Positions 1-9,155 of a DNA stretch of 64,000 nt are shown here, in pieces; the first letter of the stretch is position 1; the number at the start of each line of letters is the position of its first letter. Location of the stretch: NCBI GenBank assembly GCA_945883845.1, contig CAMCYI010000010.1:62001-126000 (forward strand). Reading direction: 5' to 3'. The translations under genes and the position numbers were made by a program. The notes under the pieces are model-generated. The model saw only the letters and a program-made list of their open reading frames with translations. It did no database searches and was not told where the DNA came from. The stretch is from Bacteriovorax stolpii. Lineage in GTDB: Bacteria; Bdellovibrionota; Bacteriovoracia; Bacteriovoracales; Bacteriovoracaceae.

Positions 1-1
1 C

Positions 2-130
2 AAAATCCAGGCGACGAGCCCGGTCGGATCAAACTTCGTACAGACCTTTTCCAATGGACAATATCAGGGTTCAGGGGTTATTGATGATTACATGCTGGCA
101 GCAACTCAAACATCGGCCAGCCGGAAGTGA
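2..130 (+). CDS. C-terminal end of an unidentified protein (partial)
   Basis: An open frame runs from the window edge to TGA at 128-130, giving 42 residues ending in TSASRK. The fragment is polar, rich in Ser, Thr, Gln and Gly, with no recognisable motif. It ends 6 bases before the TTG start of the next gene on the same strand, so the two may be co-transcribed. The rest of the gene lies outside the window and I do not recognise the family. Confidence 0.55.
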   Translation, partial: KIQATSPVGSNFVQTFSNGQYQGSGVIDDYMLAATQTSASRK

Positions 131-136
131 GATGGC

Positions 137-1087
137 TTGAAATCTGTCGACGTTTTAACCGCTAAAAAAATTCTCGAGGGGGGTGACGTTGTCGCCCTCC
201 CTACTGAGACTGTCTATGGTCTTGGTGGCTGGATCCATTCTGAACAAGGTCTAAAAAAGATATTCTCCGTTAAAGAGCGTCCTTTCTTCGACCCTCTGAT
301 CGTTCATGTCGATTCTACTCCTAAAGCGCGTGCTTTAAGTTCTGAATGGACCGATGTGCATGAACTCCTTGCTCAAAAATTCTGGCCAGGCCCCCTGACT
401 CTGATTACAAAAAAAAATACCAGCGTTCATCCCTTAATTACTTCAGGGCTTGATTCAGTCGGTGTCCGTTGCCCGAATCATACTTTGACCCTTCAACTCC
501 TCTCAAAAATTGAAGGCGGAATCGCTGCTCCTTCAGCAAATAAATTCGGTAAGACGTCACCGACGACTGCGACTCATGTTTTCGAAGAATTCGGTAATAC
601 TATTTCCATCCTCGACGGCGGAGCTTCTGAAGTTGGCATTGAATCTACTGTTGTCGGAATTTTGGATGGGGGAAAAAAAATTGAAATTTATCGTCCGGGA
701 TTTATCACGGCTTCGATGCTGGAAGAAGTCCTTGTCCATCAAGGCTTCAACCTGAAAGTTACTTATGCTGAAAGTCCTGTAGCTCCCGGTCAGCTCAAGC
801 ATCACTACATGCCTCGCATTCCCCTGGTCATTGTTCCTCAGGACTTTAACTGGAACCTCGACAAAAACCTGATCGAGGATCAGCTCCATCTTTCCTTCAG
901 CAACCCGAAAATATGGGTCCAAAGCGAGGACCCTCTCCTGGCCAGTCGCGAGCTCTACGAATCCCTTCGTAAGTTCGATCTCGAGGGCTTTGACATTATT
1001 TTAACCAGTAAGCTCCCCGCTCACAATTCTGAGGCTTGGTTAGGAATTTGGAACCGTCTTCAGAAGGCCAAAACTCTTGCCCTCTGA
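137..1087 (+). CDS. Threonylcarbamoyl-AMP synthase, Sua5/YrdC/YwlC family
   Basis: The protein makes threonylcarbamoyl-AMP from threonine, bicarbonate and ATP, the first step of t6A37 tRNA modification, in the cytoplasm. The YrdC-type domain fills about residues 8-200, with the typical openings GGDVVALPTETVYGLG and KERPFFDPL, and later SANKFGKTSPT. At 316 aa it is the long Sua5 form rather than short TsaC: a linker with PGQLKHHYMP (about 214-223) joins a C-terminal Sua5 domain. The start is TTG at 137; the upstream ATG at 132 meets a stop after two codons, and GAG precedes the TTG by five bases. The family is clear; the start is less certain. Confidence 0.9.
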   Translation: MKSVDVLTAKKILEGGDVVALPTETVYGLGGWIHSEQGLKKIFSVKERPFFDPLIVHVDSTPKARALSSEWTDVHELLAQKFWPGPLTLITKKNTSVHPLITSGLDSVGVRCPNHTLTLQLLSKIEGGIAAPSANKFGKTSPTTATHVFEEFGNTISILDGGASEVGIESTVVGILDGGKKIEIYRPGFITASMLEEVLVHQGFNLKVTYAESPVAPGQLKHHYMPRIPLVIVPQDFNWNLDKNLIEDQLHLSFSNPKIWVQSEDPLLASRELYESLRKFDLEGFDIILTSKLPAHNSEAWLGIWNRLQKAKTLAL

Positions 1088-1094
1088 CCATGTC

Positions 1095-1691
1095 TTACGA
1101 ATAGAAGAAATAGAGTCCGAGCTTTCTCACCAGAAACAACAAGATCACAAACGACGCAATAAAGACGACGAACTTTTTATAGTTCGCAAAAATCTTCATT
1201 AAGTCACTCTGTCCGAGATCACCCTGGATATTATGCTGATCAAGGATCGCAATCGCGCGCTCTACATGCTCATCAGCAATGACAAAGGCATCACCACTCT
1301 TAGTGTGCATAGAGATCGCGAGCTTTGGATGAAGAAGCTTGAATGTCTTCACCTGATCGTATGGAATCGTCTGATTGAAGAACGGAATTCCGCGATTCAC
1401 AACAACCGCCTTCTCAAAGAAGCGCACGCCACGGATGAAAGCGAAATAAATGGCAGGCAAAAGAATCATGAGGCCGAATGAAATGGCGTCCCCTGGATAC
1501 TTGAGAATGAACTCAAAGAAATCGAGAAAGCGACGGCCTCTACTTCCACCTTCTGTGACCATCTTTGCGAAGCGATCATCAGTGATCGTATCGAGATAAA
1601 AATCATTCAGGAAGAAAAGGACGAGCGCCAGGACAACGAACTTGAATGCCCAGAGCATGGACGTCTTGTAGAGCTTTTTCCCGAGCATCAA
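1095..1691 (-). CDS. Uncharacterised membrane protein with three hydrophobic segments
   Basis: 198 aa. Hydrophobic segments lie at about residues 12-30, 70-88 and 172-195. The part between the second and third (about 90-165) is soluble and reminiscent of a bacterial PH-like domain, but that is only an impression. It is the last gene of the minus-strand kdsB-pyrG-kdsA-kdsC operon and overlaps kdsC by 4 bases (ATGA), so translational coupling is likely. In other bacteria kdsC is often followed by lptC, but this protein has more membrane segments than LptC and is not convincing as one. Function unknown. Confidence 0.7.
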   Translation of the reverse strand: MMLGKKLYKTSMLWAFKFVVLALVLFFLNDFYLDTITDDRFAKMVTEGGSRGRRFLDFFEFILKYPGDAISFGLMILLPAIYFAFIRGVRFFEKAVVVNRGIPFFNQTIPYDQVKTFKLLHPKLAISMHTKSGDAFVIADEHVERAIAILDQHNIQGDLGQSDLMKIFANYKKFVVFIASFVILLFLVRKLGLYFFYS

Positions 1692-2224
1692 AAATTTTCC
1701 TGTTCTGGTTCAATTCCCTGAGCGTATCTCACGAGGTCGATGACTTCGCGGGCGCAGCCGTCGCCACTTCTGCGTTTGGTGACGTAATCAACGCACTCGA
1801 GAACTTCATCGCAGGTATTCGGTACAGTCGCAGAGAACCCGGCTTTCTTGAGCAGAGGAATATCGAAGAGTTCATCACCCATGTAGAGAACTTCGTCAGC
1901 TTCGACATTGTATTTTTTTAACAGGTCGAGGAATGCAGATCTTTTATCTTCGTTACCGGCGTAACAAAAGTTCACTCCCAACTGCTCCGTTCGCTTTTGT
2001 ACGGAGACGCTGTTTCCACCCGTGATCACACCAACTTTAAGACCTGCTTTCATGAGTAACTTCAATCCATAGCCGTCATAAATATTGAATGTGCGATTGA
2101 AGCCTACTTCTTCACTCGCCCACCATACGTGAGCGTTCGTAAGGATACCGTCGAGGTCAAAAGCGAGAACCTTGATCTTTTTGAGTTTCGTTTCGTGCTT
2201 TTTTGCTATTTCTCTCAAATTCAT
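1688..2224 (-). CDS. kdsC: 3-deoxy-D-manno-octulosonate 8-phosphate phosphatase
   Basis: A HAD-superfamily phosphatase that removes the phosphate from Kdo-8-P to give free Kdo for LPS. The 178-aa length matches the cap-less C0 HAD family. Motif I is visible as FDLDGILTN (about 22-30), followed by VGVITGGNS and later YMGDELFDIPLL, the usual MGDDxxD-type motif IV region. It overlaps kdsA upstream by 4 bases and the membrane gene downstream by 4 bases. Its place in a cluster with kdsB and kdsA makes the Kdo assignment much safer than the fold alone. Confidence 0.93.
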   Translation of the reverse strand: MNLREIAKKHETKLKKIKVLAFDLDGILTNAHVWWASEEVGFNRTFNIYDGYGLKLLMKAGLKVGVITGGNSVSVQKRTEQLGVNFCYAGNEDKRSAFLDLLKKYNVEADEVLYMGDELFDIPLLKKAGFSATVPNTCDEVLECVDYVTKRRSGDGCAREVIDLVRYAQGIEPEQENF

Positions 2225-3021
2225 TCTTCCACCGCTTTTCTGATTTTAAGAAGTTTCTCCACGATACCTTTTACGGAATCAAGTGGAAGGGCCGTCGCTG
2301 CGTCCGAGAGAGCCTTCTCTGGATTCGGGTGGCACTCCATGAAGATACCGTCTGCACCAGCTGCCACTGCAGCTTTCGCGAGAACGACAATCTGCTCACG
2401 TTTCCCGCCAGTCGCTGTTCCGAGACCGCCCGGACGTTGAACACAGTGAGTGGCATCGTGCACAGCTCGAACACCAAACGACTTCATTATCTGGAACGAG
2501 GCCATATCAACGACAAGGTTATTGTATCCAAATGAAGAGCCACGTTCCGTGAGAATGATTTTATCTTTCGAAAGGAAATGAGAAGCTTTATCGACAATAT
2601 TCTTCGTCTCTTCTGGTGAAAGGAACTGGCCCTTCTTCACTTTCAGCTCGCGATTATATTTTTTGCAAGCTTCAGCACCGGCGAAAATCATATCTGTCTG
2701 ACGACAGAGGAATGCAGGCACCTGCAAAACGTTGACTGCTTTAGCTACCGGCTCGGCTTGCTCTGGAGTATGAAAATCAGTGAGAGTCGGAAGACCGTAC
2801 TCTTTGTTAATCATCTCAAGAATTTTCAGACCTTCATCAATGCCTGGTCCTCGGTAGCTCGTGAACGACGAACGATTCGCCTTATCGTAACTGCCTTTAA
2901 AGTGCAGAGTGATTTCATTTTTAAATGGTTCGAGATCTTTTAAAAGTCTCTCGGCAATCTGGCGGGCGAGATCAGCACTTTCGATCACGCAAGGCCCGAT
3001 ATAGAAATCCATCTTTCTCAT
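2221..3021 (-). CDS. kdsA: 3-deoxy-8-phosphooctulonate synthase (Kdo-8-P synthase)
   Basis: Condenses phosphoenolpyruvate with arabinose 5-phosphate to form Kdo-8-P. The 266-aa protein shows family blocks FYIGPCVIES near the N terminus, FKGSYDKANRSS (about 41-52), RGPGIDEGL, LTDFH and the C-terminal DGIFMECHPNPEKALSD. A strong ribosome binding site (AAGGAG) sits seven bases before the ATG. It lies 9 bases after pyrG and overlaps kdsC by 4 bases, forming one transcription unit for Kdo supply. Confidence 0.96.
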   Translation of the reverse strand: MRKMDFYIGPCVIESADLARQIAERLLKDLEPFKNEITLHFKGSYDKANRSSFTSYRGPGIDEGLKILEMINKEYGLPTLTDFHTPEQAEPVAKAVNVLQVPAFLCRQTDMIFAGAEACKKYNRELKVKKGQFLSPEETKNIVDKASHFLSKDKIILTERGSSFGYNNLVVDMASFQIMKSFGVRAVHDATHCVQRPGGLGTATGGKREQIVVLAKAAVAAGADGIFMECHPNPEKALSDAATALPLDSVKGIVEKLLKIRKAVEE

Positions 3022-3030
3022 ATTTACTCC

Positions 3031-4629
3031 TTAAAGTTTTCCGCTCGCCTTCACGAATGAAGCGAAGAGAGGATGCGGCTTGAACGGACGGGATTTAAAT
3101 TCAGGGTGATACTGACAGGCGATGAAGTATGGATGGTCCTTCAGCTCAATCACTTCCACAAGATTCAGATCAGGATTCGTGCCGGAGACAACGAGTCCTT
3201 TATCCGTTAAAAGTTTTACATATTCATTATTCACTTCGAGACGATGGCGATGTCTCTCAGAAATTTTTGTGGCATCGTAAACCTGAGAAGCAAGTGTGCC
3301 TTCTTTAAGCTGACAATCATAAGCTCCCAGGCGCATACTGCCGCCCTTCGCTCCATCCTTGCTTTGTCCGTGCATATAGTGAACGACGAAATCACCGTTA
3401 TCAGCGAACTCCATACTAGTGGCATTTTTTATGCCCGCGACGTTACGTGCGTATTCAATAATGGCGAGCTGAAGGCCGAGACAAATACCGAAGAAAGGTT
3501 TCTTCTTTTCGCGTGCATATTGAATCGCCTTGATCTTCCCTTCCGTTCCGCGGGATCCGAATCCACCCGGAACAAGAATCCCCTCTACTTTATCGAGAAG
3601 ATCTGTCTTGATGCCTTTCTCCAGATCTTCAGCATCGATATACGTGAGATTGAGTTTTACCTGATTCGCAATCGCTGCGTGTTTTAAAGCTTCATCGAGA
3701 GACTTATAGGACTCGATCAGTTCAGTGTATTTACCGACAACACCGATGTTCACCGTCTTCATCGGGTTCTCTATGTTGTAGATCACCCTGTTGATTTCAT
3801 CCATGCGTGGTTCAGTCGCCCAGATCCCAAGAAGTTCAGTGATCCTGCGATCAAGACCTTGCTGATGAAACGCGAGCGGAACTTTATAGATAGAATCGAG
3901 ATCGATCGACTGGAACACGTTCTGCTTTGAGACGTTACAGAAGAGAGAAATTTTTTCAAGAATAGACTGATCAATTGGACGATCGGCACGACAGATAATA
4001 ATCTGCGGAAAAAGTCCGATCGAGCGAAGTTCTTTCACTGAGTGCTGAGCAGGTTTTGATTTCAACTCTCCGGCAGCTCCAAGGTAGGGAACCAGGACAA
4101 GATGGATAAAAATAACGTTCTCAGTTCCGACATCAAGAGCAAACTGACGGATCGATTCCATAAATGGCAACGACTCGATATCCCCTACAGTCCCGCCGAT
4201 CTCGCCGATCAACAGATCACAAGACTCGCTCGCAAGATGGATCCGGCGTTTAATTTCGTCTGTGATATGGGGAACGACCTGAACAGTTTTACCAAGGTAC
4301 TTCCCTTCACGTTCATTCTCAATCACCTGAAGATAAACTTTTCCTGTCGTAAAATTATTCTGCTTTGAAAGATTGAGAGATGTGAAACGCTCGTAGTGAC
4401 CAAGATCGAGATCAGTCTCGGCCCCATCATCAGTCACGAAAACTTCTCCGTGCTGAGTCGGGCTCATCGTCCCTGGATCGACGTTGATATAAGGATCCAT
4501 CTTCAGCATATTGATCTTGATTCCTCTTCTTTCGAGAAGGCATCCGATACTGGCAGCGGCCAGACCTTTACCCAGTGAGCTCGTCACTCCACCTGTAATG
4601 AAGATGTATTTTTTTACATGCTTATTCAT
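3031..4629 (-). CDS. pyrG: CTP synthase
   Basis: Converts UTP to CTP using glutamine and ATP. 532 aa, full length. The N-terminal synthetase domain begins KYIFITGGVTSSLGKG, and GEIGGTVGDIES follows near residue 145. The class I glutamine amidotransferase domain (from about 290) has the nucleophile in FFGICLGLQLA and the C-terminal QYHPEFKSRP. GAGGGAG precedes the start. Its place between kdsB and kdsA makes sense because KdsB uses CTP to activate Kdo. It overlaps kdsB by 4 bases. Confidence 0.97.
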   Translation of the reverse strand: MNKHVKKYIFITGGVTSSLGKGLAAASIGCLLERRGIKINMLKMDPYINVDPGTMSPTQHGEVFVTDDGAETDLDLGHYERFTSLNLSKQNNFTTGKVYLQVIENEREGKYLGKTVQVVPHITDEIKRRIHLASESCDLLIGEIGGTVGDIESLPFMESIRQFALDVGTENVIFIHLVLVPYLGAAGELKSKPAQHSVKELRSIGLFPQIIICRADRPIDQSILEKISLFCNVSKQNVFQSIDLDSIYKVPLAFHQQGLDRRITELLGIWATEPRMDEINRVIYNIENPMKTVNIGVVGKYTELIESYKSLDEALKHAAIANQVKLNLTYIDAEDLEKGIKTDLLDKVEGILVPGGFGSRGTEGKIKAIQYAREKKKPFFGICLGLQLAIIEYARNVAGIKNATSMEFADNGDFVVHYMHGQSKDGAKGGSMRLGAYDCQLKEGTLASQVYDATKISERHRHRLEVNNEYVKLLTDKGLVVSGTNPDLNLVEVIELKDHPYFIACQYHPEFKSRPFKPHPLFASFVKASGKL

Positions 4630-5354
4630 AGAACTCCCTCTACTTTTTTTACATCTTCGGGAACATCAACACCGATCAGTTTCTGAGTCGTAAGGACTGC
4701 GCCGATTTTCATTTTATTTTCCATCGCTCGCAGCTGCTCTAATTTCTCGAGGTCTTCAAGTCTGGACATGGGAAGTTTCACAAATTTCAAGAGTGCTTCT
4801 GGTTTATAACTATAAACACCGATGTGTTGATACCAGGAAAAATCTCTTCCACCATCGCGATCAAAGGGAATCGACTGACGTGAAAAATAAAGACACTCTC
4901 CCGTTTTCGGAACAAACAAAGCCTTTACGACGTTAGGATTTTTAAAATCTTCTTCGTTTGAAGAACGCTCTCTCACGAGAGTGGTGATCGCGTAATCAGA
5001 GTTCATGTGAAACTCTGCGAGTTCTTTAAGGACACTCCCTTTCAGCAAAGGTTCATCACCCTGAACGTTGATAACAAGCTTGGGATTTTTATTCTGGAAG
5101 GATCTCTCAAATGCGAGAGCAATTCTTTCTGAGCCAGATGGAACATCATCATCAACACGAATAACTTTCCCGCCGAAGCTTTTGACATGAGCTTCGATCT
5201 CATCATGATCAGTGACGACTGCCGTTTCAAAGCCCGAGGTCTCGCAATTTTTATACACCCGTTCAATCATGGAAATGCCCTTGATTTTGGCGAGAGGTTT
5301 TGCGGGAAAGCGCGAGGATTGGTAGCGGGCCGGAATGAGGATAATCACCGACAT
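4626..5354 (-). CDS. kdsB: 3-deoxy-manno-octulosonate cytidylyltransferase (CMP-Kdo synthetase)
   Basis: Activates Kdo with CTP to CMP-Kdo for lipid A-core assembly. The protein opens MSVIILIPARYQSSRFPAKP, the classic nucleotide-binding start of the family, then has NVQGDEPL (about 90-97) and SRQSIPFDRD. I chose the ATG at 5354: an ATG 36 bases upstream would add 12 residues before the conserved first strand and has only an AGG abutting it, whereas AGGA precedes the chosen start. 242 aa, normal for KdsB. First gene of the Kdo operon. Confidence 0.95.
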   Translation of the reverse strand: MSVIILIPARYQSSRFPAKPLAKIKGISMIERVYKNCETSGFETAVVTDHDEIEAHVKSFGGKVIRVDDDVPSGSERIALAFERSFQNKNPKLVINVQGDEPLLKGSVLKELAEFHMNSDYAITTLVRERSSNEEDFKNPNVVKALFVPKTGECLYFSRQSIPFDRDGGRDFSWYQHIGVYSYKPEALLKFVKLPMSRLEDLEKLEQLRAMENKMKIGAVLTTQKLIGVDVPEDVKKVEGVL

Positions 5355-5440
5355 AAAAAGTTTGATTCCTGAAATTGATTGACCCCTCATCCTACTCTAG
5401 ACGATACCCACACGACAACTTCTGAGAGTGTATTTCATCT

Positions 5441-5468
5441 TTGCGTTAATTCCTGACCATGCTAGAAT
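5441..5468 (+). promoter_or_regulatory. Sigma-70-type promoter of the 5475 gene, probably leaderless
   Basis: TTGCGT, 16 bases, then TAGAAT ending at 5468. The predicted transcription start falls at about 5475, which is the A of the ATG. No purine-rich ribosome binding site precedes the ATG. The 120-bp gap to kdsB should also hold the divergent kds promoter, which I could not place with confidence. Confidence 0.5.
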
Positions 5469-5474
5469 CTGATT

Positions 5475-5822
5475 ATGTTCCTACGAATCACTGTCATAGT
5501 TTTGGCATTTTCTTTTCTGGCAAGCGCTCAGGATGAGGCTTTAATGCAAGATGCTATTACAAAACCCGCTCTTAGTTTGCGCTGTAAAGAGCTCTTCAAG
5601 GATCGCTCAGAAAAAATTCTGATTCAACAACGCTTGAACGCACTCTTACAAAGAAACCAATCTCTTCTCAAAAAAACTCCGACAGAAAAAAACACCCTTG
5701 TCGCCCGCTTAAAATCCAACCAGGTGAGAGTTAAAAATGAACTCCATTTGGCCAATTTGCAAATTGAGGCCATGGAAGAGAACATTATTCGCTCTGGCTG
5801 CCCGGGTCTATCTCTCCAATAA
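5475..5822 (+). CDS. Small secreted coiled-coil protein
   Basis: 115 aa. A signal peptide covers about residues 1-18 (cut after FLASA). The mature part is alpha-helical and charged, with a long heptad-like stretch at about 45-105, and two cysteines (37 and 109) that could pair in the periplasm. It lies 75 bases before a TolC-like gene on the same strand and may work with it, but I do not recognise the family. The start lacks a ribosome binding site. Confidence 0.65.
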   Translation: MFLRITVIVLAFSFLASAQDEALMQDAITKPALSLRCKELFKDRSEKILIQQRLNALLQRNQSLLKKTPTEKNTLVARLKSNQVRVKNELHLANLQIEAMEENIIRSGCPGLSLQ

Positions 5823-5896
5823 CTGATTTTACTTCTCGGATTTCTTGATGCTACACTTTCTCCGCACCATATTTACAGGTTTTGAGGGGAAGAGCA

Positions 5897-7378
5897 TTGT
5901 TCTCGCCATATATTTTATTATCAATTTTGCTGGCATTTTCTGTATACGCTCAAGATGAAGATCTTTCGGCCCTTGAAAAAGCAATCAACACAGATCCAGT
6001 TCTGACTGATGAACCTGCTCCTCGCATGCGCTGGAACTCCGGCCGCGAAACTAAAGTTGAAGAAGACGCCCGAAATCTAGACCTTCGTTCCATCATCGAA
6101 GAGGGCTTCAGAAGAAATGCTCTTCAACAGATTCGTGGCCAGCAGAAAGAACAGATTGAACTCGCAAAAACAGATCTCTTCCAACGCTTCTGGTTACCTA
6201 CAGTTTCTCTCGATCTTCAGACATCCAATCACCGCATTGACCGCATCAAACGTTCATCACAGAACACGGCGGGTATGGGCGCTCAGGAAGCTCCCGATGG
6301 CCGCGTAGGAATCGTGATTGACGAATACACAATTTTTAACTGGGGCAGAGACTATCTTCTCTATCTCAACGAGAAACAAACTTTGAACCGTGCTAACCAG
6401 CAACTGCTTGAAGGCCGTCGTCGTTTAAAATTTTCTCTTATCGGTCAGTACTTCAACTTGATTCGTACGAAAGAAATTCTTAAAATTCGTCAGGAGCAGT
6501 TGAGACAAACTTCGTTCATTCATCGCCTCGCCCGCGAAAAACTCCAGCTCCGCAAAGTAAAAACTCAGGAGTACTACCAGACTCGTTCTGATTATCTGAA
6601 AGCGCAGACTGATTACCAGCAGGCCGGATTTGATGTGGGTCTTGAAGAAGAGTTCATGTCCAATCTCATCGCTGACGACTATCGTGGTGCCTACCGTTCA
6701 CAGGAGCAACTTCGATATGTCCCGGTCAATACGTCTATGGAAGAGTCACTCAGACTTGCCCAGGATCAGAGTGTTGAATATAGAAATGCAAAACTCGCTT
6801 ACGACAACGCGAGCAGATTCTACGAGAAAACCCTGAAAGATAACCTTCCTCTCCCTAAGTTCTCCGTGAACCTCGGTACGTATCAGCAGAACTGGGGACC
6901 GGACGCAACTTCGTGGAATTATCAGACGACCCCAGGTAACAGAAACATTGAAGTCGTAGCGGCCATTGATATGCGCTGGACGATCATGGGTGAAGGTGGT
7001 TTCTTCAACAGCCGTGATAACCAACGCGCTTTCCTCGACAAACGAATTACTGAAATCAATTTTTTCAACACGCGTCGTGCACTCGAAGTGAAAATCAAGA
7101 CAATCTACAAGACGTTGAAGTTTCTTGAACAGAAGGTCGACATCGCTGTTTTCCAGTATAAGAATGCCCAGAGTAACTACGATTCAGTTCTCGATAACTA
7201 TATCGCCGGCCGCGCACAGTATTCTGATATCAAGTTTGCCGTCGACAACCTTGTTATCGCACACATCAATTCAGAGAATGTAAAATACGATCATCTTTTA
7301 AAGAAACTCGAACTCTCGGACTTCATGGGTCTAGAGGACTTCCCGGGTGAAAACTTTGAAGCACTGGCGGTGAGATAA
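5897..7378 (+). CDS. TolC-like outer membrane efflux protein
   Basis: About 493 aa. A signal peptide ends near VYA-QDED. The body has long helical repeats (about 90-200 and 290-480) and short strand-forming segments expected of a TolC/OEP channel, such as YFNLIRTKEILKIRQEQLRQ and a second copy near the C terminus. I start at TTG 5897 because GAGGGGA lies six bases upstream; the earlier TTG at 5882 has no such site. The stop overlaps the next ATG by one base. The inner-membrane pump partner is not in the window. Periplasm-spanning export is inferred from the family. Confidence 0.78.
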   Translation: MFSPYILLSILLAFSVYAQDEDLSALEKAINTDPVLTDEPAPRMRWNSGRETKVEEDARNLDLRSIIEEGFRRNALQQIRGQQKEQIELAKTDLFQRFWLPTVSLDLQTSNHRIDRIKRSSQNTAGMGAQEAPDGRVGIVIDEYTIFNWGRDYLLYLNEKQTLNRANQQLLEGRRRLKFSLIGQYFNLIRTKEILKIRQEQLRQTSFIHRLAREKLQLRKVKTQEYYQTRSDYLKAQTDYQQAGFDVGLEEEFMSNLIADDYRGAYRSQEQLRYVPVNTSMEESLRLAQDQSVEYRNAKLAYDNASRFYEKTLKDNLPLPKFSVNLGTYQQNWGPDATSWNYQTTPGNRNIEVVAAIDMRWTIMGEGGFFNSRDNQRAFLDKRITEINFFNTRRALEVKIKTIYKTLKFLEQKVDIAVFQYKNAQSNYDSVLDNYIAGRAQYSDIKFAVDNLVIAHINSENVKYDHLLKKLELSDFMGLEDFPGENFEALAVR

Positions 7379-8145
7379 TGAAAACAATCTGGCTTCTTCT
7401 TATTCTCTTCCCTCTTGTTTCAAAAGCAGACAACCTCGACATGACCGAGGAAGAGCTCAATCCGGACGGTCAGGAAGTTCTCATCAAGAAACCTGAAAAA
7501 TATCTCCGCGACGAGAGCATGATCTACAATCTCAATACTGATCTCGGCATTCGCGACCAACGTCACTATACCGGCAGTGACCTCAATCGTCTTGCAGTCG
7601 CAGGTCACGTCAACAGTGGCTACGAACACCCGAATTATATTCTCGGTGGTGAAGCAAGCTACATGAGACGAAGTACGCGATACCATCAGGCATGGTTCGG
7701 GGCCCAGGTTTTCTCTCACAGCGCTCAGTTTAAGGCGATCACACGTAATTCACGCGCTGAGAGCACAAGTAAAAATTCTGAAGCTCAAACGAATCGTCCT
7801 GGTGATACTAAAAATACGATTCTCGCCGGTGGTCTCGGTGCCGGATACCGCTTTAAGTTCTTCCTGGATTTCCTCCGTACAGAAGACTGGTTTGAAACTG
7901 TCGACGTTTTCGTGAACTATATTCGCCTTGATGAATCCTTCATTAACAAGCAGTACACAGGATACGGACTCACCACAAACTACGGAATCCACAAACGTAC
8001 CAGTGCAAGCTATTTCTATGGTTTTAAACTTTCCTACAACGTCGCCTCGGTAACTCGTCCGGCGATAGATGCTGAAAAGAAAACAGATCGTTCTCTTTCT
8101 CTTGGCTGGATGACAGCAGCTTTTGAACTTGGATTTTTCTTTTGA
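7378..8145 (+). CDS. Putative outer membrane beta-barrel protein
   Basis: 255 aa with a signal peptide (cut after VSKA). From about residue 60 the sequence alternates hydrophobic and polar residues with many aromatics (HVNSGYEHPNYILGGEASYM, ASYFYGFKLSYNV), and the chain ends in FELGFFF, an outer-membrane-barrel type terminus with a final Phe. It is translationally coupled to the TolC-like gene (one-base overlap) and to the adenosine deaminase gene (4-base overlap). No known family recognised; the barrel call is from pattern only. Confidence 0.6.
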   Translation: MKTIWLLLILFPLVSKADNLDMTEEELNPDGQEVLIKKPEKYLRDESMIYNLNTDLGIRDQRHYTGSDLNRLAVAGHVNSGYEHPNYILGGEASYMRRSTRYHQAWFGAQVFSHSAQFKAITRNSRAESTSKNSEAQTNRPGDTKNTILAGGLGAGYRFKFFLDFLRTEDWFETVDVFVNYIRLDESFINKQYTGYGLTTNYGIHKRTSASYFYGFKLSYNVASVTRPAIDAEKKTDRSLSLGWMTAAFELGFFF

Positions 8146-9155
8146 ACTGGATAAAACTTCCTAAAGTTGAACTCCATCGTCACCTCGACGCCAGTATTCG
8201 TTTCGATACCATTCTGGAACTCGCCCATAAAAACAATATCACGCTAAAATCCGAGCTCCGCAAAGACCTCGTGATCTCCGAGCCTATGAACAGTCTCGAA
8301 ACTGTACTTAACGCCTTCTGGTCTCAGCAAAAAGTTCTCGCAAACTACGAGGCCATCAAGCGCGTTGCCTTTGAAAATGTAGAAGATGCTTTTCGCGAAG
8401 GCATTCATCTCATTGAACTGCGTTTTGCTCCTCTCTTTATCCAGAAAGGGAAAAACCTCGGCTTCGATGAAATCATTGAAGGAGTTATCGACGGCATCAC
8501 TGAAGGCATGGAAAAATATCCGGTCCAGATCGGCCTTCTCCACATCATGCCCCGCTCTTTAGATCTCCAGAAAAATCTTCAGTCGACGACCGATATTCTT
8601 CGCTACAGAAAGTCGGGCCACAAGAATGCCGACCGTATCGTGGGCATTGATCTTGCTGATCTTGAAACGGAAGAATCATTTACTGATTATGCCCCTTCAA
8701 TCGCTCACGCCAAATCCCAGGGCATGGGAGTCACGATTCACTCAGGTGAAGATTCCAGTGCTGCTCACGTCAAGCGTACACTCGAAACTTTCCACGCCAC
8801 ACGGATTGGCCATGGCGTACAGATCATCAAAGACCCGGAAGTGATGAAACTTGTAAAACAGCAGGATGTTTGTCTCGAAGTATGTCCCACTTCAAACTGG
8901 CTCACAAACATCGTTAAGAAGATCGAGGATCATCCACTTCGAGCTCTTTACAACCAAGGCGTGAAAGTGACTCTTAATTCCGACGACCCTCACATCATGA
9001 ATATCAATCTAAACCACGAATACGAAGTTGCGGCCACGAAGCTGGGATTCACAGGTCCAGAGTTCGTTCAGATGAATAAATGGGCGCTGGAGAAAAGTTT
9101 TCTGCCGGAAGATATCAAAAAAGATTTACGGAAAAAAATCAGCGAATTTCGGTGA
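8142..9155 (+). CDS. Adenosine deaminase family protein
   Basis: A TIM-barrel metal-dependent hydrolase that deaminates adenosine (or a related purine) to inosine. 337 aa. The zinc ligands are visible as HRHLD (HxH, residues 12-14), HSGED (about 200-204, with the catalytic residues) and LNSDDP near 280. TTG start at 8142 inside the previous stop region; no later start preserves the HxH motif. No signal peptide, so cytoplasmic. Purine salvage from ingested nucleic acid would fit a predator, but that is inference. Substrate could instead be adenine or 6-aminodeoxyfutalosine. Confidence 0.88.
   Translation: MNWIKLPKVELHRHLDASIRFDTILELAHKNNITLKSELRKDLVISEPMNSLETVLNAFWSQQKVLANYEAIKRVAFENVEDAFREGIHLIELRFAPLFIQKGKNLGFDEIIEGVIDGITEGMEKYPVQIGLLHIMPRSLDLQKNLQSTTDILRYRKSGHKNADRIVGIDLADLETEESFTDYAPSIAHAKSQGMGVTIHSGEDSSAAHVKRTLETFHATRIGHGVQIIKDPEVMKLVKQQDVCLEVCPTSNWLTNIVKKIEDHPLRALYNQGVKVTLNSDDPHIMNINLNHEYEVAATKLGFTGPEFVQMNKWALEKSFLPEDIKKDLRKKISEFR

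Noticed and set aside
5355..5390. Longer kdsB start
   Set aside because: Adds 12 residues before the conserved first strand, with only an AGG directly abutting the ATG.
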